DNA of 49,521 bases, taken from contig DXGH01000069.1 of assembly GCA_019114005.1 (NCBI GenBank), positions 1-49,521 of the forward strand, written 5' to 3'. Shown here piece by piece: positions 17,150 through 24,595 of this stretch (position 1 is the stretch's first letter; the number at the start of each line of letters is the position of its first letter). This stretch comes from Candidatus Acetatifactor stercoripullorum (GTDB taxonomy: Bacteria > Bacillota > Clostridia > Lachnospirales > Lachnospiraceae). The notes below the pieces were generated by a model. That model saw only the letters and a program-made list of their open reading frames with translations. It did not search any database and was not told the DNA's origin. The translations under genes and the position numbers were made by a program.

Positions 17150-19804
17150 ATGAAAGCATATGGTGTAAACGAACTGCGGAGGATGTTTCTTGATTTTTTC
17201 GAGAGCAAGGGGCATCTGAAGATGAAGAGCTTTTCGCTGGTGCCTCATAATGACAACAGCCTTTTGATCATCAATTCAGGCATGGCGCCCTTAAAGCCTT
17301 ATTTTACCGGTCAGGAGATACCGCCCAGAAGAAGGGTGACCACCTGCCAGAAATGTGTGCGGACCGGAGATATTGAAAATGTAGGAAAGACAGCCAGACA
17401 TCTGACCTTTTTTGAGATGCTTGGAAATTTTTCCTTTGGGGATTATTTTAAGCATGAGGCCATTGCATGGAGCTGGGAGTTTCTCACCCAGGTGGTAGGC
17501 ATGGACCCGGAGAGGCTGTATCCCTCCATTTACTGTGAGGATGATGAAGCCTTTGAAATCTGGACAAAGGAAATCGGCGTGCCGGAAGAAAAAATTACCC
17601 GTTTTTACCGGGACGAGAACGGTAAGTGCGATAATTTCTGGGAGCACGGCGCAGGTCCCTGTGGTCCCTGCTCTGAAATCTATTATGACAGAGGAATCAA
17701 GTACGGCTGCGGAAAGCCGGACTGTAAGGTGGGCTGTGACTGTGACCGGTTCATGGAGGTGTGGAACAACGTATTCACCCAGTTTGACAATGACGGGCAT
17801 GGGAACTATACGGAGCTGGCACAGAAGAACATTGACACGGGCATGGGGCTGGAGCGTCTTGCGGTAGTTGTGCAGGATGTGGATTCTGTCTTTGACATTG
17901 ACACCATGAAGGCAATCAGAGATCGTATCTGTCAGATCGCGGGAGTGGAATATCAGAAGGATGAGGCCAAGGACGTGTCCATCCGTCTGATTACGGACCA
18001 TATTCGTTCCTCTACCTTTATGATCAGCGACGGCATCATGCCCTCCAATGAGGGCCGGGGCTATGTGCTGCGCCGTCTGATCAGAAGAGCGGCCAGACAT
18101 GGAAGGCTTCTGGGAATTGAAGGAAAGTTTCTTGCAAGCTTAAGCCAGACTGTCATTGATGAGTGCAAGGACGGGTATCCGGAGCTGGAGGAAAAGCAGG
18201 CCTTTATTTTGAATGTGTTGACCCAGGAGGAGGATAAATTTGACAAAACCATCGATCAGGGATTGAGCATTTTAAGTGAGATGGAAGAGGAGATGAAAAA
18301 AGCGGGCGTCTGCGAGCTTCCGGGAGAGAATGCCTTTAAGCTGTATGACACCTATGGCTTTCCTCTGGACCTGACGGAGGAAATCCTGTCGGAGAAGGGC
18401 TTTGGCGTGGATCAGGCGGGCTTTGGCGCATGTATGGAAAAACAGAAAGAACAGGCCCGCAAGGCAAGAAAGGTGACCAATTATATGGGGGCTGATGTGA
18501 CGGTCTACGAGTCCATCGATCCCGCTATCACCACAGAATTTGTGGGATATGACAGACTTAAGCACGATTCCAGAATTACGGTGCTGACCACCGAGACGGA
18601 GCTTGTGGAGGCGCTTACCGACGGGCAGACGGGTACTGTGATCGTGGAGGAAACTCCCTTTTATGCAACCATGGGAGGACAAAACGGGGACACTGGTACT
18701 ATCGTCACTGCAGACGGCAGCTTTGAGGTAAAGGAAACCATCCATCTTTTGGGAGGAAAGGTAGGACATATCGGCAAGGTAACCAAGGGAATGCTCAAGG
18801 TGGGCGATAGGGTTACCCTGACAGTGGACGCCAAAAGAAGGGCGGATACCTGTAAAAACCACAGCGCCACCCATCTGCTGCAGAAGGCTTTAAGGGAAGT
18901 GCTGGGCACCCATGTGGAACAGAACGGCTCCTATGTGGACGGCGAAAGACTGCGCTTTGATTTCAGCCATTTTGCACCCATGACGCCAGAGGAGATCAGG
19001 AAGGTAGAGGAGCTTGTCAACGAACAGATTGCGGAAAATCTTCCTGTGGTTACGCAGATCATGACTCTGGAGGAGGCAAAACAGACAGGAGCCATGGCGC
19101 TTTTCGGGGAAAAGTATGGAGAGAAGGTCCGTGTGGTAAAGATGGGAGATTTTTCCACAGAGCTCTGCGGCGGAACTCATGTGGCAAATACCGGAGCAAT
19201 AACGGCCTTTAAGATTGTTTCTGAAAACGGTGTTGCGGCAGGGGTGCGTAGAATCGAGGCGCTGACAGGAAATGGCGTCTTTGCCTATTACCGGAATCTG
19301 GAGCAGACTCTGGAGGAGGCCTGCAGGATTCTGAAGACGTCTCCGGCGGCTCTTGTGGAAAAGTGCGAGCATGTGACAGCCCAGGTGAAGGCGCTTTCAT
19401 CTGAGAACGAATCCTTAAAGAGCAAGGCGGCCAAGGAGGCCCTGGGAAACGTTATGGACAGTGTGGTGGAGATAAAGGGCGTAAAGCTGCTGGCAGCCAG
19501 TGTGGACAATGTGGACATGAACGGCCTAAGAGAGCTGGGAGACCAGCTGAAGGAAAAGCTGGGTGAGGGCGTTGTGGTGCTGATTTCCAATCAGGCTGGA
19601 AAGGTGAATATAATCGCCATGGTAACGGATGCTCCTCTGAAGGCTGGCGCCCATGCAGGCAATCTGATCAAGGGTATTGCTTCCCTGGTGGGCGGAGGCG
19701 GCGGAGGCCGTCCCAATATGGCCCAGGCCGGCGGAAAAAATCCGGCGGGAATTCCCGCTGCCATAGCGGAGGCTGCAAAGGTGCTGGAGACGCAGCTTTC
19801 CTGA
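17150..19804 (+). CDS. alaS: Alanine--tRNA ligase
   Basis: A class II synthetase that charges tRNA-Ala and edits serine or glycine mischarging. The 884-aa length is normal. The catalytic domain starts at NELRRMFLDFFESKGH and includes TCQKCVRTGDIENVG and the GYVLRRLIRRAARHG segment. The editing domain carries the zinc ligands in NHSATHLL and CGGTHVANTG. The C-terminal DHHA1-type domain ends in a glycine-rich SLVGGGGGGRPNMAQAGG. An extra Cys-rich insert (KYGCGKPDCKVGCDCDRF) sits after motif 2, as in many Clostridia. AGGAGG precedes the ATG. It is a single-gene unit between its own promoter and a strong terminator. Confidence 0.98.
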   Translation: MKAYGVNELRRMFLDFFESKGHLKMKSFSLVPHNDNSLLIINSGMAPLKPYFTGQEIPPRRRVTTCQKCVRTGDIENVGKTARHLTFFEMLGNFSFGDYFKHEAIAWSWEFLTQVVGMDPERLYPSIYCEDDEAFEIWTKEIGVPEEKITRFYRDENGKCDNFWEHGAGPCGPCSEIYYDRGIKYGCGKPDCKVGCDCDRFMEVWNNVFTQFDNDGHGNYTELAQKNIDTGMGLERLAVVVQDVDSVFDIDTMKAIRDRICQIAGVEYQKDEAKDVSIRLITDHIRSSTFMISDGIMPSNEGRGYVLRRLIRRAARHGRLLGIEGKFLASLSQTVIDECKDGYPELEEKQAFILNVLTQEEDKFDKTIDQGLSILSEMEEEMKKAGVCELPGENAFKLYDTYGFPLDLTEEILSEKGFGVDQAGFGACMEKQKEQARKARKVTNYMGADVTVYESIDPAITTEFVGYDRLKHDSRITVLTTETELVEALTDGQTGTVIVEETPFYATMGGQNGDTGTIVTADGSFEVKETIHLLGGKVGHIGKVTKGMLKVGDRVTLTVDAKRRADTCKNHSATHLLQKALREVLGTHVEQNGSYVDGERLRFDFSHFAPMTPEEIRKVEELVNEQIAENLPVVTQIMTLEEAKQTGAMALFGEKYGEKVRVVKMGDFSTELCGGTHVANTGAITAFKIVSENGVAAGVRRIEALTGNGVFAYYRNLEQTLEEACRILKTSPAALVEKCEHVTAQVKALSSENESLKSKAAKEALGNVMDSVVEIKGVKLLAASVDNVDMNGLRELGDQLKEKLGEGVVVLISNQAGKVNIIAMVTDAPLKAGAHAGNLIKGIASLVGGGGGGRPNMAQAGGKNPAGIPAAIAEAAKVLETQLS

Positions 19805-19850
19805 AGAAGCGGGGGCACAGAACTTTTCAACAGCAATATGCTATGAATTT

Positions 19851-19886
19851 ATTATGGCAAGGAAGGCTAGCCCTCCTTGCCATAAT
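19851..19886 (+). terminator. alaS: Rho-independent terminator after alaS
   Basis: ATTATGGCAAGGA (19851-19863) pairs with TCCTTGCCATAAT (19874-19886), giving a 13-bp stem with a 10-base loop, then a short T-run to 19890. The stop codon of the convergent LysR gene lies in the loop, so the same hairpin ends both genes, although the minus side has no clear T-tract. Confidence 0.85.
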
Positions 19887-20748
19887 TTTTGCACAGAGAA
19901 ATAAAGGTATTCATGTTTGGCGTGAGATATTTGCTCTTGTGGTAAATGATATTTAATTCCCGCTGCAGTGGTGGTTTGAGGGGCAGCATTTTGACGACAT
20001 TTTGCTGGATGTCCTTTTCCACAAGAAGATAAGGAAGCACCGCCACTCCGATTCCGCCTGCAACGCCTTTGACAATGGCTTGTGTGCTTGCGCTTTCCCA
20101 TATGGGAGAGACAGTTAACTGCAGGAGAGAAAAGCACGCGTCCAAAAGCTCCCTTCCGGCGCTTCCCTTTTCCCGCATGAGAAACGGAAATTCGGCTAAT
20201 TGTGAGAGGGTAGTGGATTTTTGCCCGGCCAGGGGATGGCTGCAGGAAACGATGGCGCACATAGTGTCCTCCATAAAGGGAACCGAATGGATTTCAGTAT
20301 GCTCAGGCCTGGTTTCGATCAAGCCGATATCGATGGAGTTGTCCAGGATTTTTTGTTCGATATCGCTGGATCTGCTTATGAATGCTTCTATTTTCAATTC
20401 AGGATATTGGAGCTGATACTGCTGAATCAGCAGAGGAAGCATATGGGTTCCGATTGTGATGCTTGTGCCCACGCGGAGAACCCCGGACTGATCCCAGTTT
20501 TTTATTTTTTTTTCCATATCCTCAAAAAGAGAAACGATGTGAAGGGCGTAATCAAAAAATTCTTTTCCGCATTCCGACGGAAAAATACGCCTCCCGATTC
20601 TTTCAAACAGCCGCACGCCATAGTATTCCTCCAATTCCTTTATGGCAACGCTTACGGAGGGCTGCGCAAGATGCAGCTCTTTGGCGGCTTTTGTGATATT
20701 GCTGTGCTTAAAAACAGCCACAAATATTTTCATGTGTCGAAGGGTCAT
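19867..20748 (-). CDS. LysR-family transcriptional regulator
   Basis: The 293-aa protein has the LysR winged-helix N-terminus (MTLRHMKIFVAVFKHSNITK, AAKELHLAQPSVSVAIKELE, LFERIGRRIFPSECG). A LysR substrate-binding domain of two lobes occupies about residues 90-290 (VGTSITIGTHMLPLLI, SIDIGLIETRP, GVAGGIGVAVLPYLLVEKDI). It is divergent from the two CHR transporter genes, the usual layout for a LysR regulator and its target, so it probably controls them; the ligand cannot be read from sequence. AGGAAAA lies just upstream of the ATG. Its stop codon sits in the loop of the shared terminator. Confidence 0.93.
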   Translation of the reverse strand: MTLRHMKIFVAVFKHSNITKAAKELHLAQPSVSVAIKELEEYYGVRLFERIGRRIFPSECGKEFFDYALHIVSLFEDMEKKIKNWDQSGVLRVGTSITIGTHMLPLLIQQYQLQYPELKIEAFISRSSDIEQKILDNSIDIGLIETRPEHTEIHSVPFMEDTMCAIVSCSHPLAGQKSTTLSQLAEFPFLMREKGSAGRELLDACFSLLQLTVSPIWESASTQAIVKGVAGGIGVAVLPYLLVEKDIQQNVVKMLPLKPPLQRELNIIYHKSKYLTPNMNTFISLCKNYGKEG

Positions 20749-20766
20749 AGCTTTTTTCCTATAATA

Positions 20767-20794
20767 ATAATAAATTACATGGCGTCAGGGTCAA
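20767..20794 (-). promoter_or_regulatory. Possible promoter for the LysR gene
   Basis: On the minus strand TTGACC (20789-20794) and TATTAT (20767-20772) are 16 bases apart. The implied leader is only about 12 nt and just includes the ribosome binding site, so the start site may be slightly different. Confidence 0.4.
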
Positions 20795-20805
20795 AAGGTC
20801 TCCCT

Positions 20806-21001
20806 GTCGCAAATCCTCAGAATTGTTTGCGGCTTCGGAGCCAAGTTGCACCAGGAATCGACAAATTTGCTAAATGCGTTCCAAAAAATCCGAACTCGCT
20901 GCGCTCAAACAAGCGGATTTTTTTTCTCACAACGCAACTTTGCCGATTCCAGGAGCAACTAAGACTCCTGCAGATGACAAACAATTCTGGCGATTTGTGA
21001 C
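20806..21001. repeat. 196-bp imperfect palindrome in the LysR/CHR divergent gap
   Basis: The left arm (20806-20880) and right arm (20931-21001) are imperfect inverted copies. Matching blocks, read from outside in, are GTC(G/A)CAAATC, CAGAATTGTTTG, AGTTGC, GGAATCG, a TTTGC/GCAAA-type block and TGCGTT. The centre holds a second hairpin, AAAAAATCCG (20883-20892) against CGGATTTTTT (20914-20923), with A- and T-tracts on either side like a two-way terminator. The 427-base gap between the divergent genes otherwise contains only candidate promoters and one AT-rich palindrome. I see no transposase or convincing gene inside; a non-autonomous MITE or an insulating hairpin are both possible. Confidence 0.75.
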
Positions 21002-21030
21002 TGCCCCCCCTTTGACTGCAATGTCATTAC

Positions 21031-21046
21031 ATATAATAAATTATAT
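21031..21046. promoter_or_regulatory. Perfect AT palindrome, candidate LysR operator
   Basis: ATATAAT-AA-ATTATAT is a perfect 16-bp palindrome between the long inverted repeat and the CHR genes. LysR proteins usually bind AT-rich dyads of this size, often T-N11-A, upstream of a divergent target. A chance AT palindrome cannot be excluded. Confidence 0.35.
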
Positions 21047-21175
21047 ATGGTAATTATAGAGTAATAGTATTTTCTTTATCTGTCAAGATGTACTATACTT
21101 ATAAGAGAAAAGCGGCGTAGAAGCTGAGCTTTGGTACGCTTGCACCAGCACAGAACGCTTCGGAATGGAGGAAAG

Positions 21176-21742
21176 ATGAAAAGTAAAAAAGAGGTTTTAT
21201 TAAAAGTATTTATTTCCACTCTCTATTTGAGCGCTTTTACCTTTGGCGGCGGTTACGTCATTGTAACGCTGATGAAGAAAAAGTTTGTAGATGAATACCA
21301 TTGGATTGAAGAAAATGAAATGCTGGATTTGATTGCAATCGCCCAGTCATCCCCCGGCGCTATTGCTGTCAACGGCGCCATTGTGGTGGGGTATAAGCTG
21401 GCCGGCATGGCTGGCGCGGCCACTGCTATTATCGCTACCATTATTCCACCCTTTGTCATCATTTCTCTGATCTCCGTATTTTATAATGCCTTTCGGGATA
21501 ATTTTATTGTCAGCCAGATTTTGGAAGGCATGCAGGCGGGAGTGGGGGCAGTCATTGCGGCGGTGGTCTTTGAAATGGGAGCGGGCATTATCCAGGGGAA
21601 ACAGTTGTCCTCAATTTTGATTATGGCGGCGGCCTTTGCAGCAACCTGCTTTTTGAAAATTAATGTTGTCTATGTGGTTTTGGTTTGTATTGTGATCGGT
21701 ATCATTCGGACAATTCTGCCAAAAAGGAGGAAGGCAAAATGA
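21176..21742 (+). CDS. Chromate transporter (CHR) family protein, half-size subunit 1
   Basis: The 188-aa membrane protein has the CHR signature FTFGGGYVIVTLM near its start and IAQSSPGAIAVNGAIVVGYK, followed by three or four more hydrophobic helices. Half-size CHR proteins are encoded in pairs and are thought to act as a heterodimer; members export chromate in some bacteria, but many in anaerobes have unknown anion substrates. The ATG at 21176 has GGAGG at 21167-21171; an upstream in-frame ATG at 21131 would add a non-conserved leader. The final base quartet ATGA overlaps the next gene. Confidence 0.93.
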   Translation: MKSKKEVLLKVFISTLYLSAFTFGGGYVIVTLMKKKFVDEYHWIEENEMLDLIAIAQSSPGAIAVNGAIVVGYKLAGMAGAATAIIATIIPPFVIISLISVFYNAFRDNFIVSQILEGMQAGVGAVIAAVVFEMGAGIIQGKQLSSILIMAAAFAATCFLKINVVYVVLVCIVIGIIRTILPKRRKAK

Positions 21743-22302
21743 TTTACCTACAGCTTTTTTTGAGCTTTCTGCAGATTGGCCTGTTCAGCTTTGGGGGCGG
21801 TTATGCCGCAATGCCCTTGATACAGGGAGAGATTGTAACGTCACACGGATGGCTGAGTATGTCGGAATTTACCGACCTGATTACCATTTCCCAAATGACG
21901 CCCGGCCCTATAGCCGTCAACTCCGCTACCTTTGTGGGGATAAAAATTGCCGGCATTCCGGGAGCTATTGTGGCGACGGCGGGATGTATCCTGCCCTCCT
22001 GCGTCATCGTCACTTTGCTGGCACGACTTTATCTAAAATATCGCAGTATGAATGTATTACAGAGTGTGCTGACTACGCTTCGCCCGGCGGTTGTGGCAAT
22101 GATAGCATCCGCAGGAATTTCTATTCTTGTATCGGCTTTTTGGGGAAACGATGGAGCCGTTACGCCTGCAGGCACCAACTGGAGTCTGGTTGTTATTTTT
22201 ATTGTCAGCTTTGCATTGCTGAAAAAATGGAAAATGAATCCCATCCTTGTGATGCTGCTTGCCGGTGTCCTAAAGCTGGCAGTGGCTGTGGCGGCAGGGT
22301 AA
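21739..22302 (+). CDS. Chromate transporter (CHR) family protein, half-size subunit 2
   Basis: The 187-aa partner of the preceding gene. It carries LFSFGGGYAAMPLI and ISQMTPGPIAVNSATFVGIK, the same two CHR motifs, and then a hydrophobic C-terminal part ending in MLLAGVLKLAVAVAAG. It starts at an ATG sharing the ATGA stop/start overlap with subunit 1, with AAGGAGG 8 bases upstream, so the two are translationally coupled in equal amounts. No clear terminator follows; the rpsU promoter starts 17 bases downstream of its stop. Confidence 0.93.
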   Translation: MIYLQLFLSFLQIGLFSFGGGYAAMPLIQGEIVTSHGWLSMSEFTDLITISQMTPGPIAVNSATFVGIKIAGIPGAIVATAGCILPSCVIVTLLARLYLKYRSMNVLQSVLTTLRPAVVAMIASAGISILVSAFWGNDGAVTPAGTNWSLVVIFIVSFALLKKWKMNPILVMLLAGVLKLAVAVAAG

Positions 22303-22318
22303 AATTTAAAAAAAATAG

Positions 22319-22346
22319 TTGACGAATAACTTTTTTGTGTTATAAT
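22319..22346 (+). promoter_or_regulatory. rpsU: Promoter for rpsU
   Basis: TTGACG (22319-22324) and a perfect TATAAT (22341-22346) are 16 bases apart, giving an rpsU leader of about 85 nt. Confidence 0.8.
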
Positions 22347-22436
22347 GTTAAATGTGCACGTGGTAAGACACTGTACATAAAGAATAACCCAATCAGTCAT
22401 GTTACTAGAGGGACTGAAGGGAGGTCGGGTGTAGTC

Positions 22437-22613
22437 ATGTCAAACGTAATCGTAAAAGAGAACGAGACTTTGGATAGCGCTTTACGCCGCTTTAAAAGAA
22501 GCTGCGCGAAGGCTGGTATTCAGCAGGAGATTCGTAAGAGAGAGCATTACGAGAAGCCAAGCGTAAAACGCAAGAAAAAATCTGAAGCAGCAAGAAAACG
22601 TAAATATAACTAA
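22437..22613 (+). CDS. rpsU: 30S ribosomal protein S21
   Basis: A 58-aa, highly basic small-subunit protein: [20 protein letters not shown], then [20 protein letters not shown] and a lysine/arginine-rich tail ending KRKYN. This is the normal length and sequence pattern of Firmicute S21, which binds near the anti-Shine-Dalgarno end of 16S rRNA and helps initiation. The ATG at 22437 follows AGGGAGG with a rather long spacing of about 12 bases. It is monocistronic by position, with its own promoter and a hairpin behind it. Confidence 0.97.
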   Translation: MSNVIVKENETLDSALRRFKRSCAKAGIQQEIRKREHYEKPSVKRKKKSEAARKRKYN

Positions 22614-22619
22614 TCCACA

Positions 22620-22651
22620 AAAGTCCTTGGCCGGTTACGACTGAGGACTTT
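22620..22651 (+). terminator. rpsU: Hairpin downstream of rpsU
   Basis: AAAGTCCT (22620-22627) pairs with AGGACTTT (22644-22651). No U-run follows beyond the stem itself, so it is either a weak terminator or an RNA stability/processing hairpin before the CmpB-type gene. Confidence 0.45.
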
Positions 22652-22701
22652 GTAGTTACAGGAGAAATAAGTCTGCAAAAAATACTGAGGGGTGGACTGT
22701 C

Positions 22702-23295
22702 GTGTGGACAAGAGAGCTGTTTGGGACGGATGTTTATCATCTGGTAGCGGCATTTGCGGTATATAGCATTCTGGGCTGGTTTGTGGAGTCTGTCTATATG
22801 TCCTTCTGCAACCGCAGGCTGACGAACAGAGGATTTGCTAAAAGTCCTTTTTGTCCGATCTACGGCTTTGGCGCTGTGATCGGCTATCTTGTGCTTTGTC
22901 CTCTGAAAGGACAATACATAAAGCTTTATCTGGCAGGGGCGTTTCTGGCCACTGTCTTTGAGTACATAGTGGGCCGGGCCATGATCCGGCTGTTTGGAAA
23001 GCTCTGGTGGGACTATAATGAAAAGCCCTTTAATTTTCAGGGTATTATCTGCCTGGAGAGCACTGTCTGCTGGGGGTTTTATGCCATAGGGATCGTGCAG
23101 TTTCTGAACATGGCGGTTTACCGCCTGATTGATTCCGTGAGGTTTGATCAGGGAGTCAGGGCGCTGCATGTGATTTTGCTGATTGTAGCTGTGGATTATG
23201 TGATCCAGCTGATGAAGGCATTTCACATTGACGTGAAGGAAAAGAAAAAGCAGTTTGTGGACAGATGCTGTTCCTTTATTGCCAGGTGGTATTAA
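22702..23295 (+). CDS. CmpB-type membrane protein (putative ABC-transporter permease family PF06541)
   Basis: A 197-aa membrane protein with about five hydrophobic helices. The opening AAFAVYSILGWFVESVYMSF, then NRGFAKSPFCPIYGFGAV, the EYIVGRAMIRLFG helix and LWWDYNEKPFNFQGIICLES are the hallmarks of this widespread Firmicute family. It is labelled a putative ABC-transporter permease although no transport function is proven. No ATPase gene is nearby, which argues against an ordinary ABC transporter here. The start is a GTG with GAGGGG 9 bases upstream. Confidence 0.88.
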   Translation: MWTRELFGTDVYHLVAAFAVYSILGWFVESVYMSFCNRRLTNRGFAKSPFCPIYGFGAVIGYLVLCPLKGQYIKLYLAGAFLATVFEYIVGRAMIRLFGKLWWDYNEKPFNFQGIICLESTVCWGFYAIGIVQFLNMAVYRLIDSVRFDQGVRALHVILLIVAVDYVIQLMKAFHIDVKEKKKQFVDRCCSFIARWY

Positions 23296-23320
23296 TCCCT
23301 GCCGGAAGGAATATCTGAGG

Positions 23321-23372
23321 CCGCACTCCCATATTCTATACTAGAAGAAAATAGGGGAGCGTGGCTTTTTTT
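23321..23372 (+). terminator. Terminator-like hairpin abutting the next start codon
   Basis: CCGC-A-CTCCC (23321-23330) pairs with GGGAG-C-GTGG (23355-23364) with one A/C mismatch. A small inner stem TTCT/AGAA lies in the loop, and seven T residues (23366-23372) follow. The T-run ends right at the ATG of the carboxypeptidase gene, and the only Shine-Dalgarno-like sequence (GGGGAG) lies inside the stem. Confidence 0.6.
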
Positions 23373-24533
23373 ATGTATGGGAAACGGAGAATAGCGGCGT
23401 TTTGTCTGTGCTTTGTGATGTTTCTGTGTATGGACAAAACGGTTTATGCAGATATCAGCATATCTGCGCCGTCCGCCATCCTGATAGAGGCGTCCACAGG
23501 GCAGGTGATCTACGAACAAAACGCCTCGGAGCGCAGAAGTCCGGCAAGCATCACAAAGATTATGACGCTGCTTCTTGCTTTTGAACAGATCGAAGCCGGA
23601 AAAATCAGTCTGGAGGATGAGGTGGTTACCAGCGAGTATGCAAGCTCCATGGGAGGCTCTCAGGTGTTTTTGGCGGCTGGAGAGGTGCAGACCCTTGATA
23701 CTATGTTAAAATGTATCGCCGTTGCATCCGGAAATGATGCAAGTGTGGCTGTGGCGGAGCATATAGCGGGCAGCGAGGAGGCCTTTGTGGGTCTGATGAA
23801 CGAGAAAGCTGCGGAGCTTGGCATGGAGGATACTCATTTTGAGGACTGCTGTGGGCTGACCAATTCCGACAATCATTATTCCTCGGCAAAGGATGTGGCC
23901 TTGATGTCAAGGGAGCTGATCACGAAATATCCCCAGGTCTATGATTATACAAAGATTTGGATGGAGGACATCACCCATGTAACCAGCCAGGGGAGCAGCA
24001 TTTTTACGCTGACCAGCACCAATAAGCTTTTGAAGCAATATCAATGGGCCACGGGACTGAAAACGGGGTCCACCGCAAAAGCAAAATATTGTCTGTCTGC
24101 TACGGCCAGCAAGGATGGCATTGACCTGATTGCAGTGGTCATGGCTGCGCCGGATTACAAGGTGCGTTTTCAGGATGCACAGACATTACTGAATTACGGC
24201 TACAGCGTTTGTGATCTGTACATAGACGAAAATCAGGATGCACTGGAGCCCCTTTTGGTGGAAGGGGGCGTGAAGGAGCAGGTGGATGTGAAATATGCCG
24301 GGGAATTCAGGTATCTGGATATTCAGGGAAATGCCCTTTCCGGAGTGGAAAAGGTCATTGAACTGCCACAGGAAGCAAAAGCTCCGCTGGAGGAAGGAAG
24401 CGAGGCCGGGAGAGCCCGCTATCTTTTAAATGGAGAAGAGCTTGGCAGCATTCCCATTCTGTATGCGGAAAGCATTGAAAAGGCGGGCTATTTTGACTAT
24501 CTGAAAAAAATATTTGTATTTTTCCTTTTGTAA
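23373..24533 (+). CDS. D-alanyl-D-alanine carboxypeptidase (PBP5/DacF type)
   Basis: The 386-aa secreted enzyme trims the terminal D-alanine of peptidoglycan stem peptides. A signal peptide spans residues 1-26 (ending TVYA). The penicillin-binding motifs are SITK (S59, K62), SGN (119-121) and KTG (230-232). A PBP5-like C-terminal beta domain follows, and the end (YFDYLKKIFVFFLL) is a short hydrophobic/amphipathic tail that could anchor it to the membrane. The ATG at 23373 is preferred for the signal peptide, but its ribosome binding site is odd: GGGGAG lies 13 bases away within a hairpin, and a GTG at 23361 is too near it. Confidence 0.92.
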   Translation: MYGKRRIAAFCLCFVMFLCMDKTVYADISISAPSAILIEASTGQVIYEQNASERRSPASITKIMTLLLAFEQIEAGKISLEDEVVTSEYASSMGGSQVFLAAGEVQTLDTMLKCIAVASGNDASVAVAEHIAGSEEAFVGLMNEKAAELGMEDTHFEDCCGLTNSDNHYSSAKDVALMSRELITKYPQVYDYTKIWMEDITHVTSQGSSIFTLTSTNKLLKQYQWATGLKTGSTAKAKYCLSATASKDGIDLIAVVMAAPDYKVRFQDAQTLLNYGYSVCDLYIDENQDALEPLLVEGGVKEQVDVKYAGEFRYLDIQGNALSGVEKVIELPQEAKAPLEEGSEAGRARYLLNGEELGSIPILYAESIEKAGYFDYLKKIFVFFLL

Positions 24534-24554
24534 ACGGGTTAAGTGTGCTAAAAT
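24526..24554 (+). promoter_or_regulatory. Possible extended -10 promoter for the metallophosphoesterase–scpAB unit
   Basis: TAAAAT (24549-24554) is preceded by TGC, giving an extended -10. The -35 element (TTTTGT at 24526-24531) is weak. Confidence 0.45.
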
Positions 24555-24595
24555 AGAAAGAACGCTGTAAAGGGCGAAGGCTTTGTGAGGATACC

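Noticed and set aside
19841..20260. Other reading frames of the LysR region, including one running to the palindrome on the plus strand
   Set aside because: They lie antisense to or in another frame of a clear LysR gene and have no recognisable domain.
20883..20923. CRISPR-like or tRNA-like structure within the long palindrome
   Set aside because: There is no array of repeats and spacers and no T-loop or anticodon arm; it is one palindrome with an inner hairpin.
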